A stretch of DNA of 64,000 nucleotides. It comes from Eucalyptus grandis (taxonomy: Eukaryota > Streptophyta > Magnoliopsida > Myrtales > Myrtaceae). The stretch covers positions 35,613,516 to 35,677,515 of the forward strand of contig NC_052615.1 of NCBI RefSeq assembly GCF_016545825.1. The letters are read 5' to 3'. Every line of letters starts with the position of its first letter. Within the stretch, counting starts at the first letter, position 1. Positions 45,630-55,623 of the stretch are shown here, in pieces. Position numbers and translations under genes: made by a program. A model generated the notes under the pieces. The model was not told the DNA's origin. It saw only the letters and a program-made list of their open reading frames with translations, and did not search any database.

Positions 45630-46735
45630 GGCTCTTAGTAATGACGGAGGGCCTGCATTGGAGCTAGGGCTTGCTGAGGGGTCACATGAGGCAATGCTAG
45701 AAGACGACATCCTCTTGAAGGTTTTTATGTTACAATAAAAGCTTAGGGTATCGTGCCACAGAGGGCATAATTTGGTTTTATTTTTTATTTTTTAATTTCA
45801 GAACTAAAAAGTTTATGATAGGTAAATGTATGACAATAAGCATAATTTAAGATTTTCTATAGCCTTTTCCCTTTACTTCAAGACCATTGGTTTCAAAGAA
45901 CCAAATCAGCTGGTACTAACCGGTTTTGAATTTTCGTAATTGAAAAAGGAGTCGAAACCATTGCATATTCAACAATGAAAAAAAAAAAATTGATGGTGGA
46001 AGAAATTTGACGGGTCAAATTTCAAAAAAAAAAAAAAAAAAATGACTTCTCTCAATAACTGAACAAACCTTAATACTTTATCCTCTTTTTCTAACAATTG
46101 AAATCTCATGTAATGGACTAGATCTTACGAATGACACTGTGAAAATGTTTAGGAAAGTGAACAGCGCTTTTTATGTAGATCAATGATAAGTTAGACTTTA
46201 AAAATACTCAAATTGATATATCCACGTGTTATTTACTCAAAATTATTTTTTATGTAATAAAAAATTCCCAAACTAGTATATTCATGACAATTCTACCAAA
46301 ATTTTAGGGTAAAGTTACGGATATGCCAGCTTGAGATTTTTTACGATATGAAAATTAATTTGGGGCAAATATGATATAGATGTACCGGTTTATAATTTCT
46401 TATGATGTGAAATATAGTTTGGGTTGCATGGAGCATAGATGTACCAATTTAAAATGTTTATAGTGTTAACCCTAAATAGTATTTTTTTTTTAAGACAAAG
46501 ACTTTGGTACAATTCATGTTTGTTTCCTTATAAATATGCCGAAGTGATTTCAGTAGAAGTTTTTACTCTTATATGAACACACTCGAACCTTTGATAAAAA
46601 TAAATAAAAAAAATTCTCCGAATCTGTGTCATTTTCTAGCCAACGGGAAGATGATTATCGAACTAATATATGTAGTAAAATATTTGTTAATATTTTCGTG
46701 AGGTAGTCCACAAGAATATATTTTAATATGCGATG
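45630..46735. repeat. intergenic segmental repeat S1
   Basis: No gene. Related in the same order to 50000-51115 (S2) and, in part, to 58900-59560 and 61390-61500. Shared landmarks: TCACATGAGG and GAAGACGACATCCTCTT, ATTTCATCAAAGG-type sequence, GTGCATGGGGCAT-like, GTCATTTTCTAGCC, TATATGTAGT and GTAGTCCACAAGAATATAT. The part about 46310-46490 belongs to a small foldback repeat family (TGATGTGAAAAT, TGTACCAATTTAAAATG, TGTTAACCCT). Confidence 0.6.
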
Positions 46736-47535
46736 CATGCGTACTCTGTGGTAGGAGAGGGGAAAGATAGTCAAAACAGTGGTGTTCGGTCGTGCGTGTG
46801 GAACCGACTTTCTTTGTAGCCAATGACACGAGCTGTGGCAGTTGGGGAACCAATTCGCTCGTCGCCATGAAATGATTTCTTGATGAGCTCCCAGGAAAAG
46901 GACAGGCAGGTGTGGCACTGACTACATTCCCAATCTTCCTCTTTTTAAACTAATATCGGAAAGTGCAGCAGAAAATGGGGCATAAAGGATGTGCAAGAGA
47001 GTTCAACCGTGCTAAATAGAAAAAAATTGGGGATAAAGGTGTGAAAAATCATAGGGAAAGGTGAGTGATCACTATATGAATTCCAAATCGCGGGCCTCTA
47101 GAAACAGAAAGATTCTCATTTGAATTGCTTTCACATATATATATATGATATGCAACACTTGTTGGAATATTAGAAGTAACGAAATGGGTCCAAAATCTCT
47201 TATAATCATATTTATGGGCTAGGTCATAAATGAATTGGCCAAAATTTTAGAAAGGGGTCCAAAGGAATCCGAAAATAAACCACTTTTAGCCCATAAAAGA
47301 TCTCTTGTGCACTGATCGTTCCCCTCTATTAGTCCTCTTTACCTTCTAGCTGCGTGCAAGATCAAAGCTGCTCTTCTACGGCTTCTGGGCCACCACCTCA
47401 CCACCCAATTCGGCGGTCCCGAGGTGGCAAATCCTAACATTAAGCAATGGCTCCGCCACATAAATTGAGAAGCCCTGTAACTTGATTATGCTATTGTGCT
47501 GGCTCTAGGTAATGGCGGAGAGGCTGCATCGAGGG
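46736..47535 (+). repeat. UGT 3' flank repeat without copia insertion (empty-site paralogue)
   Basis: Diverged copy of 20160-21092 and 38840-39764: ACAGTGGTGTTCGG, GGGGAACCAATTCGCTCG, GCATAAAGGATGTGC and TTGATTATGCTATTGTGCT are all present. Where copies A and B are interrupted by the copia element after GTGCT, this copy continues directly into GGCTCTAGGTAATGGCGGAG, the sequence found after the 3' TSD at 45630. It lacks any UGT body on its left. Confidence 0.8.
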
Positions 47536-47559
47536 GTCACATTAGGACAATAGTCGTAT

Positions 47560-48440
47560 ATATCCTAAAAGGATATGCAAAATTTAATTTGTCGTATGAT
47601 GTAGCAACGTTTTTTAAATCAAGAAAATGCAGCATTTTGTGCGCTGATCTCATCCTTCATATGACATCGAAAAGAGGAGGGTACTGTTCAAAAGCATGGT
47701 TACCATTTAGGGACAGCCCTCTTGACTTCGGGATCTAATTGATCGATCAATGAAAAATAATAGCTAAGAAGCGAATTGCCATATATTCATTCACTTGGCC
47801 AAAAGTAAAGAGAGATGACCCGACTCCAATGATGTCATCAAGGAGGACCAAAAAGGGGATTATGATAATATGAGACGTACTAAGATAATCTTATTATAGA
47901 GCGAGTAGGTCTTCTTTGTTCACATACTTATTGATAGATTCTTGCCATTGCTAAAAACACATTTTCTTATAACGTTAACGGATAATTTTTTAGGGATTTT
48001 TTTAAGTATAGATGACGTTGCTCAATCCTTTAAAAAAACAAGAAAAAAAAAAGAAGCTTTGCTCCATTAATTAAATTGTTTTTGAAACTCTCTGTTCCTC
48101 ACGAGAGCGATGCAACTTGGCCCTCATGCACGCCATTACGTAGTCAAACCTTTCTGTATCATTTTTTTTTTTTTTTGGTCGGTAACGTTTCTGTATCATT
48201 CAATGAGTGAAGATTAATCGGTTTTGACGTGGTCGGACAAGTGCTGATGTAGTTCAGGATAATAACCCATTTTCTTAATCCTTTGTGAAAAGATTATTAC
48301 AGGTCTCATTCACGTGGTTCCTGAATTTCCACAACATCAAAATTTTAGAAAGCTACGTAAAATGTATTCTAAGAAATTGTGGTTTTCTCCGTCTTCGTAG
48401 GGTTGTGGCTGATTTAGACATGAGCATGAAGTCAAATTTT
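47560..48440 (+). repeat. left arm of a large inverted repeat
   Basis: Diverged inverted relative of 52360-53700. Pairs include GAGGAGGGTACTG with the reverse complement of 53610-53625, GCTAAGAAGCGAATTGCC and TTCACTTGGCC with 53385-53430, TTTCTTATAACGTTA with about 53155-53170, CCTCACGAGAGCGATGCAAC with 52625-52650, and the CTTCGTAGGG region at 48400 with 52365. No gene. Confidence 0.7.
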
Positions 48441-48690
48441 ATTTTTTTTTGCAATATTATAATATATGCTTGTGGACTATCTCACGTAAATATTAAGAAA
48501 TATTTGATTGAATATACTACTTCGATAATGCTCCACACGTTAGACATAAAATGACGCAGGTTTTGAGAATGGTTCCGTTTGACCAGGAGTTCGAGCATAC
48601 ACTAAAATCATGTTGGGACATCCGCAAGCCAAGTTCGAAACATTGCAAAGCATGCTGGCGAGAATTGATTGAGGAGGAGAGTCGAAGTGC

Positions 48691-49348
48691 GGGAAAAGTG
48701 TCAAAAAAGTCCTAAACCTTTTGTCATTGTGCCGATTTAGTCCTAAACCTTTTTTTGGTGCCGATTTAGTCCTAAACCTTTTTAGGTTGTGCCAATTCAG
48801 TCATTTCCAGTCAATTTTGGCCGGATTTTGCTGACTGGACGCCGACCAGCTGACGTGACCTAATCGGCACTGACGTGGACAATTTTTAATAATATTTTTT
48901 TTATTTATTTTATTTTTTTATTCTGCTCTTCTTCCTCCAGCCAGTTGCCGGACCTCGGCGACCGGCCAGAGGCGACGGCCGGTGAGGTCGAGGTCGACCT
49001 CGCCGACCACCTCGCCAGTGGCCGCCCTCGAGGCCTGGGCGGCGAGGCTCGCCCTCGTCGGATCTGGCAAGGGTCGAGCCTCGCCCATGGCCAGCGAGGG
49101 CAAGCCCCACCAACTTGCCAGATATGGCGAGTGAGGGGGTTCGAGCAGGGGGAGAGAGTCAGAGGGGGTAGACCGTCGACCACCCACCTAAGCCGCGGCC
49201 GTCGGCCTACGGCCACGCCTGGTTTCAAGCGCTGAAGCTCCGGTAGGCCTCGGTCCTTTTTTGTGCCTTGCGTTGATCGGACCAGGCCGGAGCTCGCGGT
49301 CTTCAAGGATTCGGTTCAAGATCTGAGGGCGTTCGATTTGGGTGGGAC

Positions 49349-49401
<53 letters not shown>

Positions 49402-49890
49402 CTCTCCCGGCCAAGCCGAGGAAACCCTGGCCACATGAGACCACCGCCGCAATGCTGCCACCCAATGCTGCTGCTGCCCGATGCCGTCCACCACTGCTCG
49501 CTGACCCGCCGCCATATCTGGCGAGATGGCGCAGCTCGCCCTCGCCGCCCCCACGGCCACTGGTGAGGTGGCCGACAAGGTCGACCTCGACCTCCCCAAC
49601 TGTCGCCTCTGGCCGATTGCCAAGGTCCAACGACCAGCTGGAGGAAGAAGAGCATAAAAATAAAAAAATAAATAAAAATAAATAAAAATTATTAAAAAAT
49701 ATTAAAATATTATTAAAAGTTGTCCACGTCAGCTGGCCGGCGTCCAGTCAGCAAAATCCGGTCAAATTGGCCGGAAATGACTGAATGGGCACAACTTAAA
49801 AAGGTTTAGGATTAAATCGGCACCAAAAAAAGGTTTAATACTAAATCGGCACAATAACAAAAGGTTTAGGACTTTTTTGGCACTTTTCCC
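48691..49890. mobile_element. foldback MULE-type element, 1200 bp, with 10-bp TSD
   Basis: Begins GGGAAAAGTGTCAAAAAAGT and ends ACTTTTTTGGCACTTTTCCC; the two ends are inverted repeats that continue for about 370 bp on each side. That includes the CCTAAACC-rich outer part, the TGACTGGACGCCG and CAGCTGACGTG part, the AT-rich linker and a GC-rich part with CAGAGGCGAC. The flanks carry a perfect 10-bp direct repeat GTCGAAGTGC (48681-48690 and 49891-49900). The size of the duplicate and the long TIRs indicate a non-autonomous Mutator-type element. It has no transposase. GC-rich open frames within (48905-49306, 49188-49655 and others) come from the inverted GC-rich arms. Confidence 0.88.
49351..49399 (+). 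repeat. (GA)n microsatellite, about 24 units
   Basis: Uninterrupted GA dinucleotides in the loop of the foldback element. It creates long Ser-Leu or Arg-Glu frames that should not be read as proteins. Confidence 0.97.
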
Positions 49891-49999
49891 GTCGAAGTGC
49901 CGATCAATTTTTTTTTAGAAAGCTCAGACTCCTCTAGGAGTGATGTTGTGCAAGTCTCTAGTCTAGTCCAAGGGGAAATTGTCCAATTATGCTGGGTAA

Positions 50000-51115
50000 A
50001 GTCGAGGGTTCACATGAGGCGCTGCTAGGAGACGACATCCTCTTCAAGTTTTTTATGTTACTAGAAAAGTTTAAGATAATTGTGTCACAGCTTGTATAAT
50101 TTGAGATTTTTGATATCACAAAAAAATTTATGATATATCACAATTGATATAGTTTGGGATTTTTTATAACAATTTCCCTTTTACTTTAAGACCATTGATT
50201 TCATCAAAGGACCAAATCAGCTGGTACTAACCAGTCTTGAGTTTTTGTAATTGAAAAACAAATCAAAACGATTGTATGGACAACAATGAATTTAATTTGA
50301 TGGTGGAAGTAACTCGATGGCTCAAAATTCAGAAAAAGAAAACGATTTCTCTCAATAACTGAACAAATTATTGATAGAATAAAGAGCCATGCATTCTTTT
50401 CAATCTTTGTTTGGAGAGGCCTTTAATACTTTATCCACTTTTTCCGAACAATTAAAATCTCATGTGGTTGGCTATGAGCTTACAAATCACACTACTTGAA
50501 AAGGTTTAGGAAGGTGAACAACGCTTTTATGTGGATCAATAATAAGTTAGATTAAAAGAAAACTTAATTTGGTACATTTGTGCGCTATTTACTCAAATTT
50601 ATTTTTTGTGTAATAAAAAATCTCAAACTAGTATATTCCAAGACAAATCTACCAAAATATTAGGGTAGAGTTGGATGTACACGTTTGAAATTTTTTACAA
50701 CATGAAAATTAATTTTGGGCAAATATAATGTAGGTGTACTGATTTGTAATTTCTTATGATGTGAAAATTAATTTGGGGTGCATGGGGCATGGGTGTACCA
50801 ATTTAAAATGTTTTATAGTGTTAACCCTATTAAGTGATTTTTTTTTTCGAAAAAAGATTTTGGTACAATTTATGTTTTTTTTTCCTATAGATAAGCTGAC
50901 GTGATTTCAGTAGAAGTTTTTATTCTTACGTGTGCATACTTGAATCTTTGACTAAAAATTCTTAGAACCTACGTCATTTTCTGGCTAATGTGGAGATCAT
51001 TATCGAACTAATATATGTAGTCAAGTATTTCTTAATATTTTTGTGTGGTAGTCCACAAGAATATATTATAATATGCGGTGGTAGGAATTTTTAACAATTA
51101 CTTGATGGGTCTTGA
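50000..51115. repeat. intergenic segmental repeat S2
   Basis: Direct relative of 45640-46720, about 4.38 kb away, beginning at TTCACATGAGGCGCTGC and GAAGACATCC-like sequence and ending near GTAGTCCACAAGAATATATT. No gene seen. The two copies have diverged by small indels and substitutions. Confidence 0.6.
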
Positions 51116-51117
51116 CT

Positions 51118-52352
51118 AAGGATGCGTTTAGTAACATTTCTATTTTTGAGAATAATTTTTGTTCAGAAATACTTTTTTCTATTTCTTGGATGAGTTTCTA
51201 AGCAAAAGAATACATTTGGTAACTGCACAAAATTTTTATTCATAGAATAGAAAAGGAATAAAAATGCATTTGGCATGATTCTAAAAATTTATATTCCCAT
51301 TTTTTTCCATTTAATTATAAAAATGTTAATGGAGACTTAATAATTCATGTTTGGATAAAAATGAAATTTTGTAAGGATTTAATTAATCGAGATATTTTAA
51401 AATGGCTCTCAGAAAATCAAATGTAATACGTAGTCAAAAATGGATCGCTGGAAATGGTAGTAGAGAGTCCCACTTGTTTATAATTCACAATATGAGGAGA
51501 CTGATAATAAATCTTTAAGCATTGCAATAAATAAATACATAGACCTTTTGAGCATTTTAAGCTGCAAGAATGAGAACAAACATTGCTTAGTGGAATACGC
51601 AATGATGGAACAACTAAGGATGTAGTCGATCCTAAAGTTAGTGCGCTAATTGCACAAACTCATCAAACCTTTAAGCAAATGTCATTGAAAATCTATGCAG
51701 CACAGGCTTATCAACTACTATGAACGCAAGACAAATGGCAATGCATAAGACTTGTTCTATCTAATTTTCTATTGAAACCAAATTGCATATAATCTTAAGG
51801 GAAGAAGACTGGAGTATCCAAGCTTTCGCAATCTAGTATTGTCTCTAAAAAAATGGCATTCAAAAATCCATGTAGTAAAATTCTAAAAGCTTATTCCATT
51901 TTGAATCGAATTTTCATCAAAAGATTTTCACATTTTTTTTATGTTAAACCAATTTTAAACTAGAATTAACACTAGTAAAACTAATTAAAATCTAATTTCG
52001 AATTTTTTTCCTAAATTTCTAATTTTTATTTTTTAAATTTTATTTCAAAAAAGGAACTCGAATCAAGTCAAGAAACCAAACCTTGTGTCGATTATGTAAA
52101 GTTGAGAATTAGGTTATGTTGAACTTGTTTTTCTAAAATGAACTTATTTCTCTTTTTGTTCCTAGGAACAAAAGAGTAATTTTTATTTATTTTTACTTCT
52201 TGAGTCTATTCGAAATCTATTTCTTGACCACTTTTTATATCAAAAAACTGAAAAATAACTAACATTAACCAAACAAACTTCAATTCTTTCTCTATTTTGG
52301 GGAACAAAAAAAAAGAAAATAGAAAAGAAAGATGGTTACCAAACAAATCCTA
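51118..52352. mobile_element. candidate TIR transposon (non-autonomous)
   Basis: The left end AAGGATGCGTTTAGTAAC pairs with the right end GGTTACCAAACAAATCCTA as an imperfect inverted repeat, a pattern common in plant hAT-like and related non-autonomous elements. The interior is AT-rich without a transposase frame. The target duplication is not clear, so the class is uncertain. The small minus-strand frame 51417-51602 is not recognised. Confidence 0.45.
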
Positions 52353-52359
52353 AATTATG

Positions 52360-53700
52360 AGCCCTACGAAGACACAAAAATTACAAATCCTTAGAATGCA
52401 TTTTACGTTGCTTTGTGAAATTTAAAGTTGTGAGAATTCAAGAACCACATGAATGAGATGTTAATGATCTTTTCACAAAAGAATAAAAAAATAAAAGCGT
52501 AAATATCCCGAACTTCATCAATAATTGTACGATTGTACGCACATGTGAAAATTGATTAAACTTCGCTCATTATACCATATTGAAAAATTTGACTATGTAA
52601 TGACGTGTATGAAGGCCAAGTTGCATGGCTCTCGTGAGGAAGCGAAAGTTTCATATATAATTTAGAGTTAATACCCCGAAAAATTCTAACTTGGTACATC
52701 TGTAATAAATTAATCATCTACTAATTTTTTGACTACCAAAATGTCAAACTATACAATTGCAACATATTTACCCTCCATTAGTTTCCATAAATTTTTACTG
52801 TCAAATTGTTGAGTTGGATCGCATGTGGTAGTTAAGGGGTATACCAGTTTAGGGGTTTACCCTCAATTTATTACAGATGTACTAGTTTGTAGTTTTCGAT
52901 GGTATTAATCCAATTTAATGGAAAAAAAAATTTGGTCGATAATTTAATGGAAATTAACGAATGGTTAATTTTTCATAAATGTACTAATTTGAGGTTTTTT
53001 GTGATTAAAAAAATTAGTTTGAGGTAAATTTGTCAAAAGTGTACTATTTTGGGGTTTTCGAAATATTAACCCTAAAATTTAATTAAATGAGTAAAAAAAT
53101 TTCTTAATTGTTTATTTTTTGGATTGAATTATGTATACTGAAGAATTATTTACTAACGTTATAAGAAAGGGAGTCCGGCGATCGAAAGAATCTATTAGTA
53201 GGCAATAGAAAAAAGAGAGCATTCGCTATATAATAAGGATTAGTCATTTCACTTTGCCTATCGTTTTTATAAACCAATCTTAGTATATCAAATATGATTT
53301 TATTAATGAGAGCTGAAATCCTATTCTAGTTCTCCTTAACGACATCAGTGAAGGCAGGAAAGACTATAATCTTTCTTTTAGGCCAAGTGAACGAATACAT
53401 GCTAAACTGCTTCTTAGCCATTAACTTTAATCGATCAATTATCAATTCAATCAATTAAATCCTGAAGTCAATAGGCCTACACTTAAATGGTAAGTATAAT
53501 TTTGAACGGTACTAATATTATCCGGATCAATCATGTTTACAGATCTACAAATGCACTAGTCTCCTAGTATTGTCAACCTAAACCGGTTATCTATTAAAAG
53601 AAAACTATGAGAACCCTCCTCTTTTTGACGTCGTATGAAGTATGAGATAGAGAGTACGAAGTCGCTGTCTCATTCGATAAACTAAAATTTATGTATTCTT
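52360..53700 (-). repeat. right arm of a large inverted repeat
   Basis: Inverted relative of 47560-48440. It is longer than the left arm mainly because it contains a foldback MITE at 52668-53074. Confidence 0.7.
52668..53074. mobile_element. foldback MITE
   Basis: Starts AGTTAATACCCCGAAAAATT and ends GGGGTTTTCGAAATATTAACCCT, which are inverted repeats of each other. Inside, the TGTACTAGTTTG and TTTACCCTC motifs recur in both orientations. It interrupts the right arm of the inverted repeat and is absent from the left arm. Fragments of the same family occur near 46310-46490, 50660-50830 and 59150-59260. Confidence 0.6.
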
Positions 53701-53879
53701 TTAGGATATATACGATTTTTCCTAAAATGCAAATCTTGGTGCAATTGACGAATGATTCTAGAAGCACGTCCTTCATGCATGTTCCTCATGAAGGAATGAG
53801 TCATCGTGTTTGTCTTTATGAGTTGAGACTAATACCAACCAATTTTTTTTTTCGTCGGATAACACCAACCAATCTAAAT

Positions 53880-54955
53880 TAACCTTTTTGTTCAACGCTC
53901 CCATGAAGTAGGTTTGACTAGTCTTCTTCTTCTTCTTCTTCTTCTTCTTTCTTTATTTAATTTATAGCTTTCTTTATTTGTCAATTTTATTCAAACAATT
54001 AAGATTTACAAGCATCAAAACATTTTTGGGGAGCTCAAAACCCGATAATGCATGGCTTGTTGAGCTTTGGGCATGAGCATTTCAAGTAAGTTATGTACGT
54101 GTCTAGACGAATTCTCTACTTCTTTTAGAGAAATTCTATGTTATTTCCAAAAACAAACTATCTACACAATAACAAATCAGAACAAAAAAATAAATAATAA
54201 TAATCAGATACTAGATCTATGTGATTCAGCCAGTGACTTGCTCTACGGAAGAGAATAGTACAAGATTAAATCCATAGATCAAGTGATATAAAAGATATTT
54301 CAATCACATTTAAGCCATTCAAACATTTTTGATATTTCCAAACCCTCAATTACACAATAATCTCACAATGTTTAGACTCGCCACGATCATTCAATCTCAC
54401 TTAGAAACACACAAAATTCTTAGCAAAAATATCCCTTAATGACTCAAAATTTCCAAAAAAATCCTAAACTTTGTATGACTATCAATTTTATCTTAAATCT
54501 TTCAATTCTGCCAAATTTGTCGTAAGTTTTTAAACTATTTACCATTTCAGTTTTAAACCTTTTGACAATTTGTAAATTTAATTATTTCAATCGAAAATCA
54601 CTGATGTGAACACAACCATCCTTTGTAACACAGTTGATGCTACATAGACAACTTTTGCAATTTTTTAAGTATTTTTTCAATTTCATATTATTTTGTTATT
54701 TTCCTTTTCTTTTCTTTCTTCATTCGCTAGTCACTACCTCAGCAATGACTGCCAAGGGTCACACTCGCCGAATCTAGCAGAGGTAGACCTTGCCAGCCTC
54801 AAACAAGGGCTACCCTCACCAGCCAAGGAGTGGGCGATGCTTGCCTCAGTGAGGGCTGATGCCTAAGGTTGACGAAGGGAAAAAGGGAAAAAGAGAAAAG
54901 GGAAAGGAAAGGAAAATAAAAAAGGAAAATAATAAGAAAATTAAATAAAAAAAAA
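53880..54955 (+). repeat. UGT upstream repeat, unit C
   Basis: Homologous to 1-315, 10046-11060 and 28621-29650. It includes a CTT trinucleotide run near 53922-53950, the GAGCTCAAAACCCGATAATG landmark, and the old MULE-foldback half (about 54440-54960, with GCTACCCTCACCAGCCAAGG). Non-coding. Confidence 0.7.
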
Positions 54956-55157
54956 AGGATATTAAAGCCGGTCATGTCACTTAGAACGGCCACCAGTCAT
55001 TGGACCGCCACCTTAACAATCTCTCGTAAATATTTTTATAATCGAGCCTAATGAAGGAGTAATCGAGTCAAGTGTTAGCTCATGATATAAATAAATTTTT
55101 TTTTTTCAAAAGAAGAAAACGGCAATCGGTGCGGTTTCAAAACCTAACCCCGGGGGG

Positions 55158-55505
55158 GGATCTCCGGTTATAATTACTGCCTCCAGCTTCAACATACTCA
55201 ACATCACTTTGTCCAGTTACGAGTCGGGCTTTTTGCCGGCAAATCCCGCGCAACAGTTTCCAGAAATTCCACGTCGTTTTTTCCAAATTTGATTCAAGAC
55301 ACGTTTCGACTGGGAAGGAAAAAATAGACGCCACGTCAGCAGCTGGCGTGGTGGTATCAAATATCAAACGAGCTGGATATTCTGTCGCGGAGATGACATA
55401 TTAGCCCCCCTCGTGGTGTCGATCTCTGTATGTTTCTGCATAAGAGGCTCGAAGAAGTATCGTGTTACACTCGTTCACTTAGAGCTGAGAGGTTCAAGCA
55501 GAAAA
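55158..55505 (+). promoter_or_regulatory. UGT-C promoter block, shared with the reductase gene
   Basis: Three collinear blocks match the region before the reductase at 62350-62660: CAGCTTC...ACTCAACAT (55173), then the GAGTCGGGCTTTTTGCCGGC plus CCCGCGCAACAGTTTCC part (55217-55262), then CTCGAAGAAGTATCG, CTCGTTCACTT, GAGAGGTTCAAGCAGAA (55448-55504). Blocks 1-2 are absent from pseudogenes UGT-A and UGT-B. The TSS is unknown, so promoter versus leader limits are inferred. Confidence 0.6.
55331..55338 (+). promoter_or_regulatory. CCACGTCA, candidate bZIP C-box in a small palindrome
   Basis: CCACGTCA followed by GCAGCTGG and CGTGG forms a short inverted repeat (CCACG...CGTGG). CCACGTCA-type sites bind plant bZIP factors. 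A motif this short is only suggestive. Confidence 0.3.
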
Positions 55506-55508
55506 CGG

Positions 55509-55515
55509 ACCAACC
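55509..55515 (+). promoter_or_regulatory. ACCAACC, AC-II type MYB site
   Basis: ACCAACC is a known AC element bound by R2R3-MYB factors in phenylpropanoid genes. It stands 109 bp before the UGT-C ATG. Copy B p1 keeps it (near 29860) but p2 in A and B has ACAAACC. Confidence 0.4.
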
Positions 55516-55623
55516 ACCACAATTACCCAAGACTTCGACAACCGAGAAAGCAGCTATCAAAAGCCCCCTCGTCGCTTTTGCAATTCCAAGAACAAGAGCA
55601 CTTGCTCCTCCTCATCATCAACC

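Noticed and set aside
48905..49655. Several GC-rich open frames, some with long Ser-Leu runs
   Set aside because: They result from the inverted GC-rich arms and the (GA)n loop of the foldback element; no conserved domain is visible.
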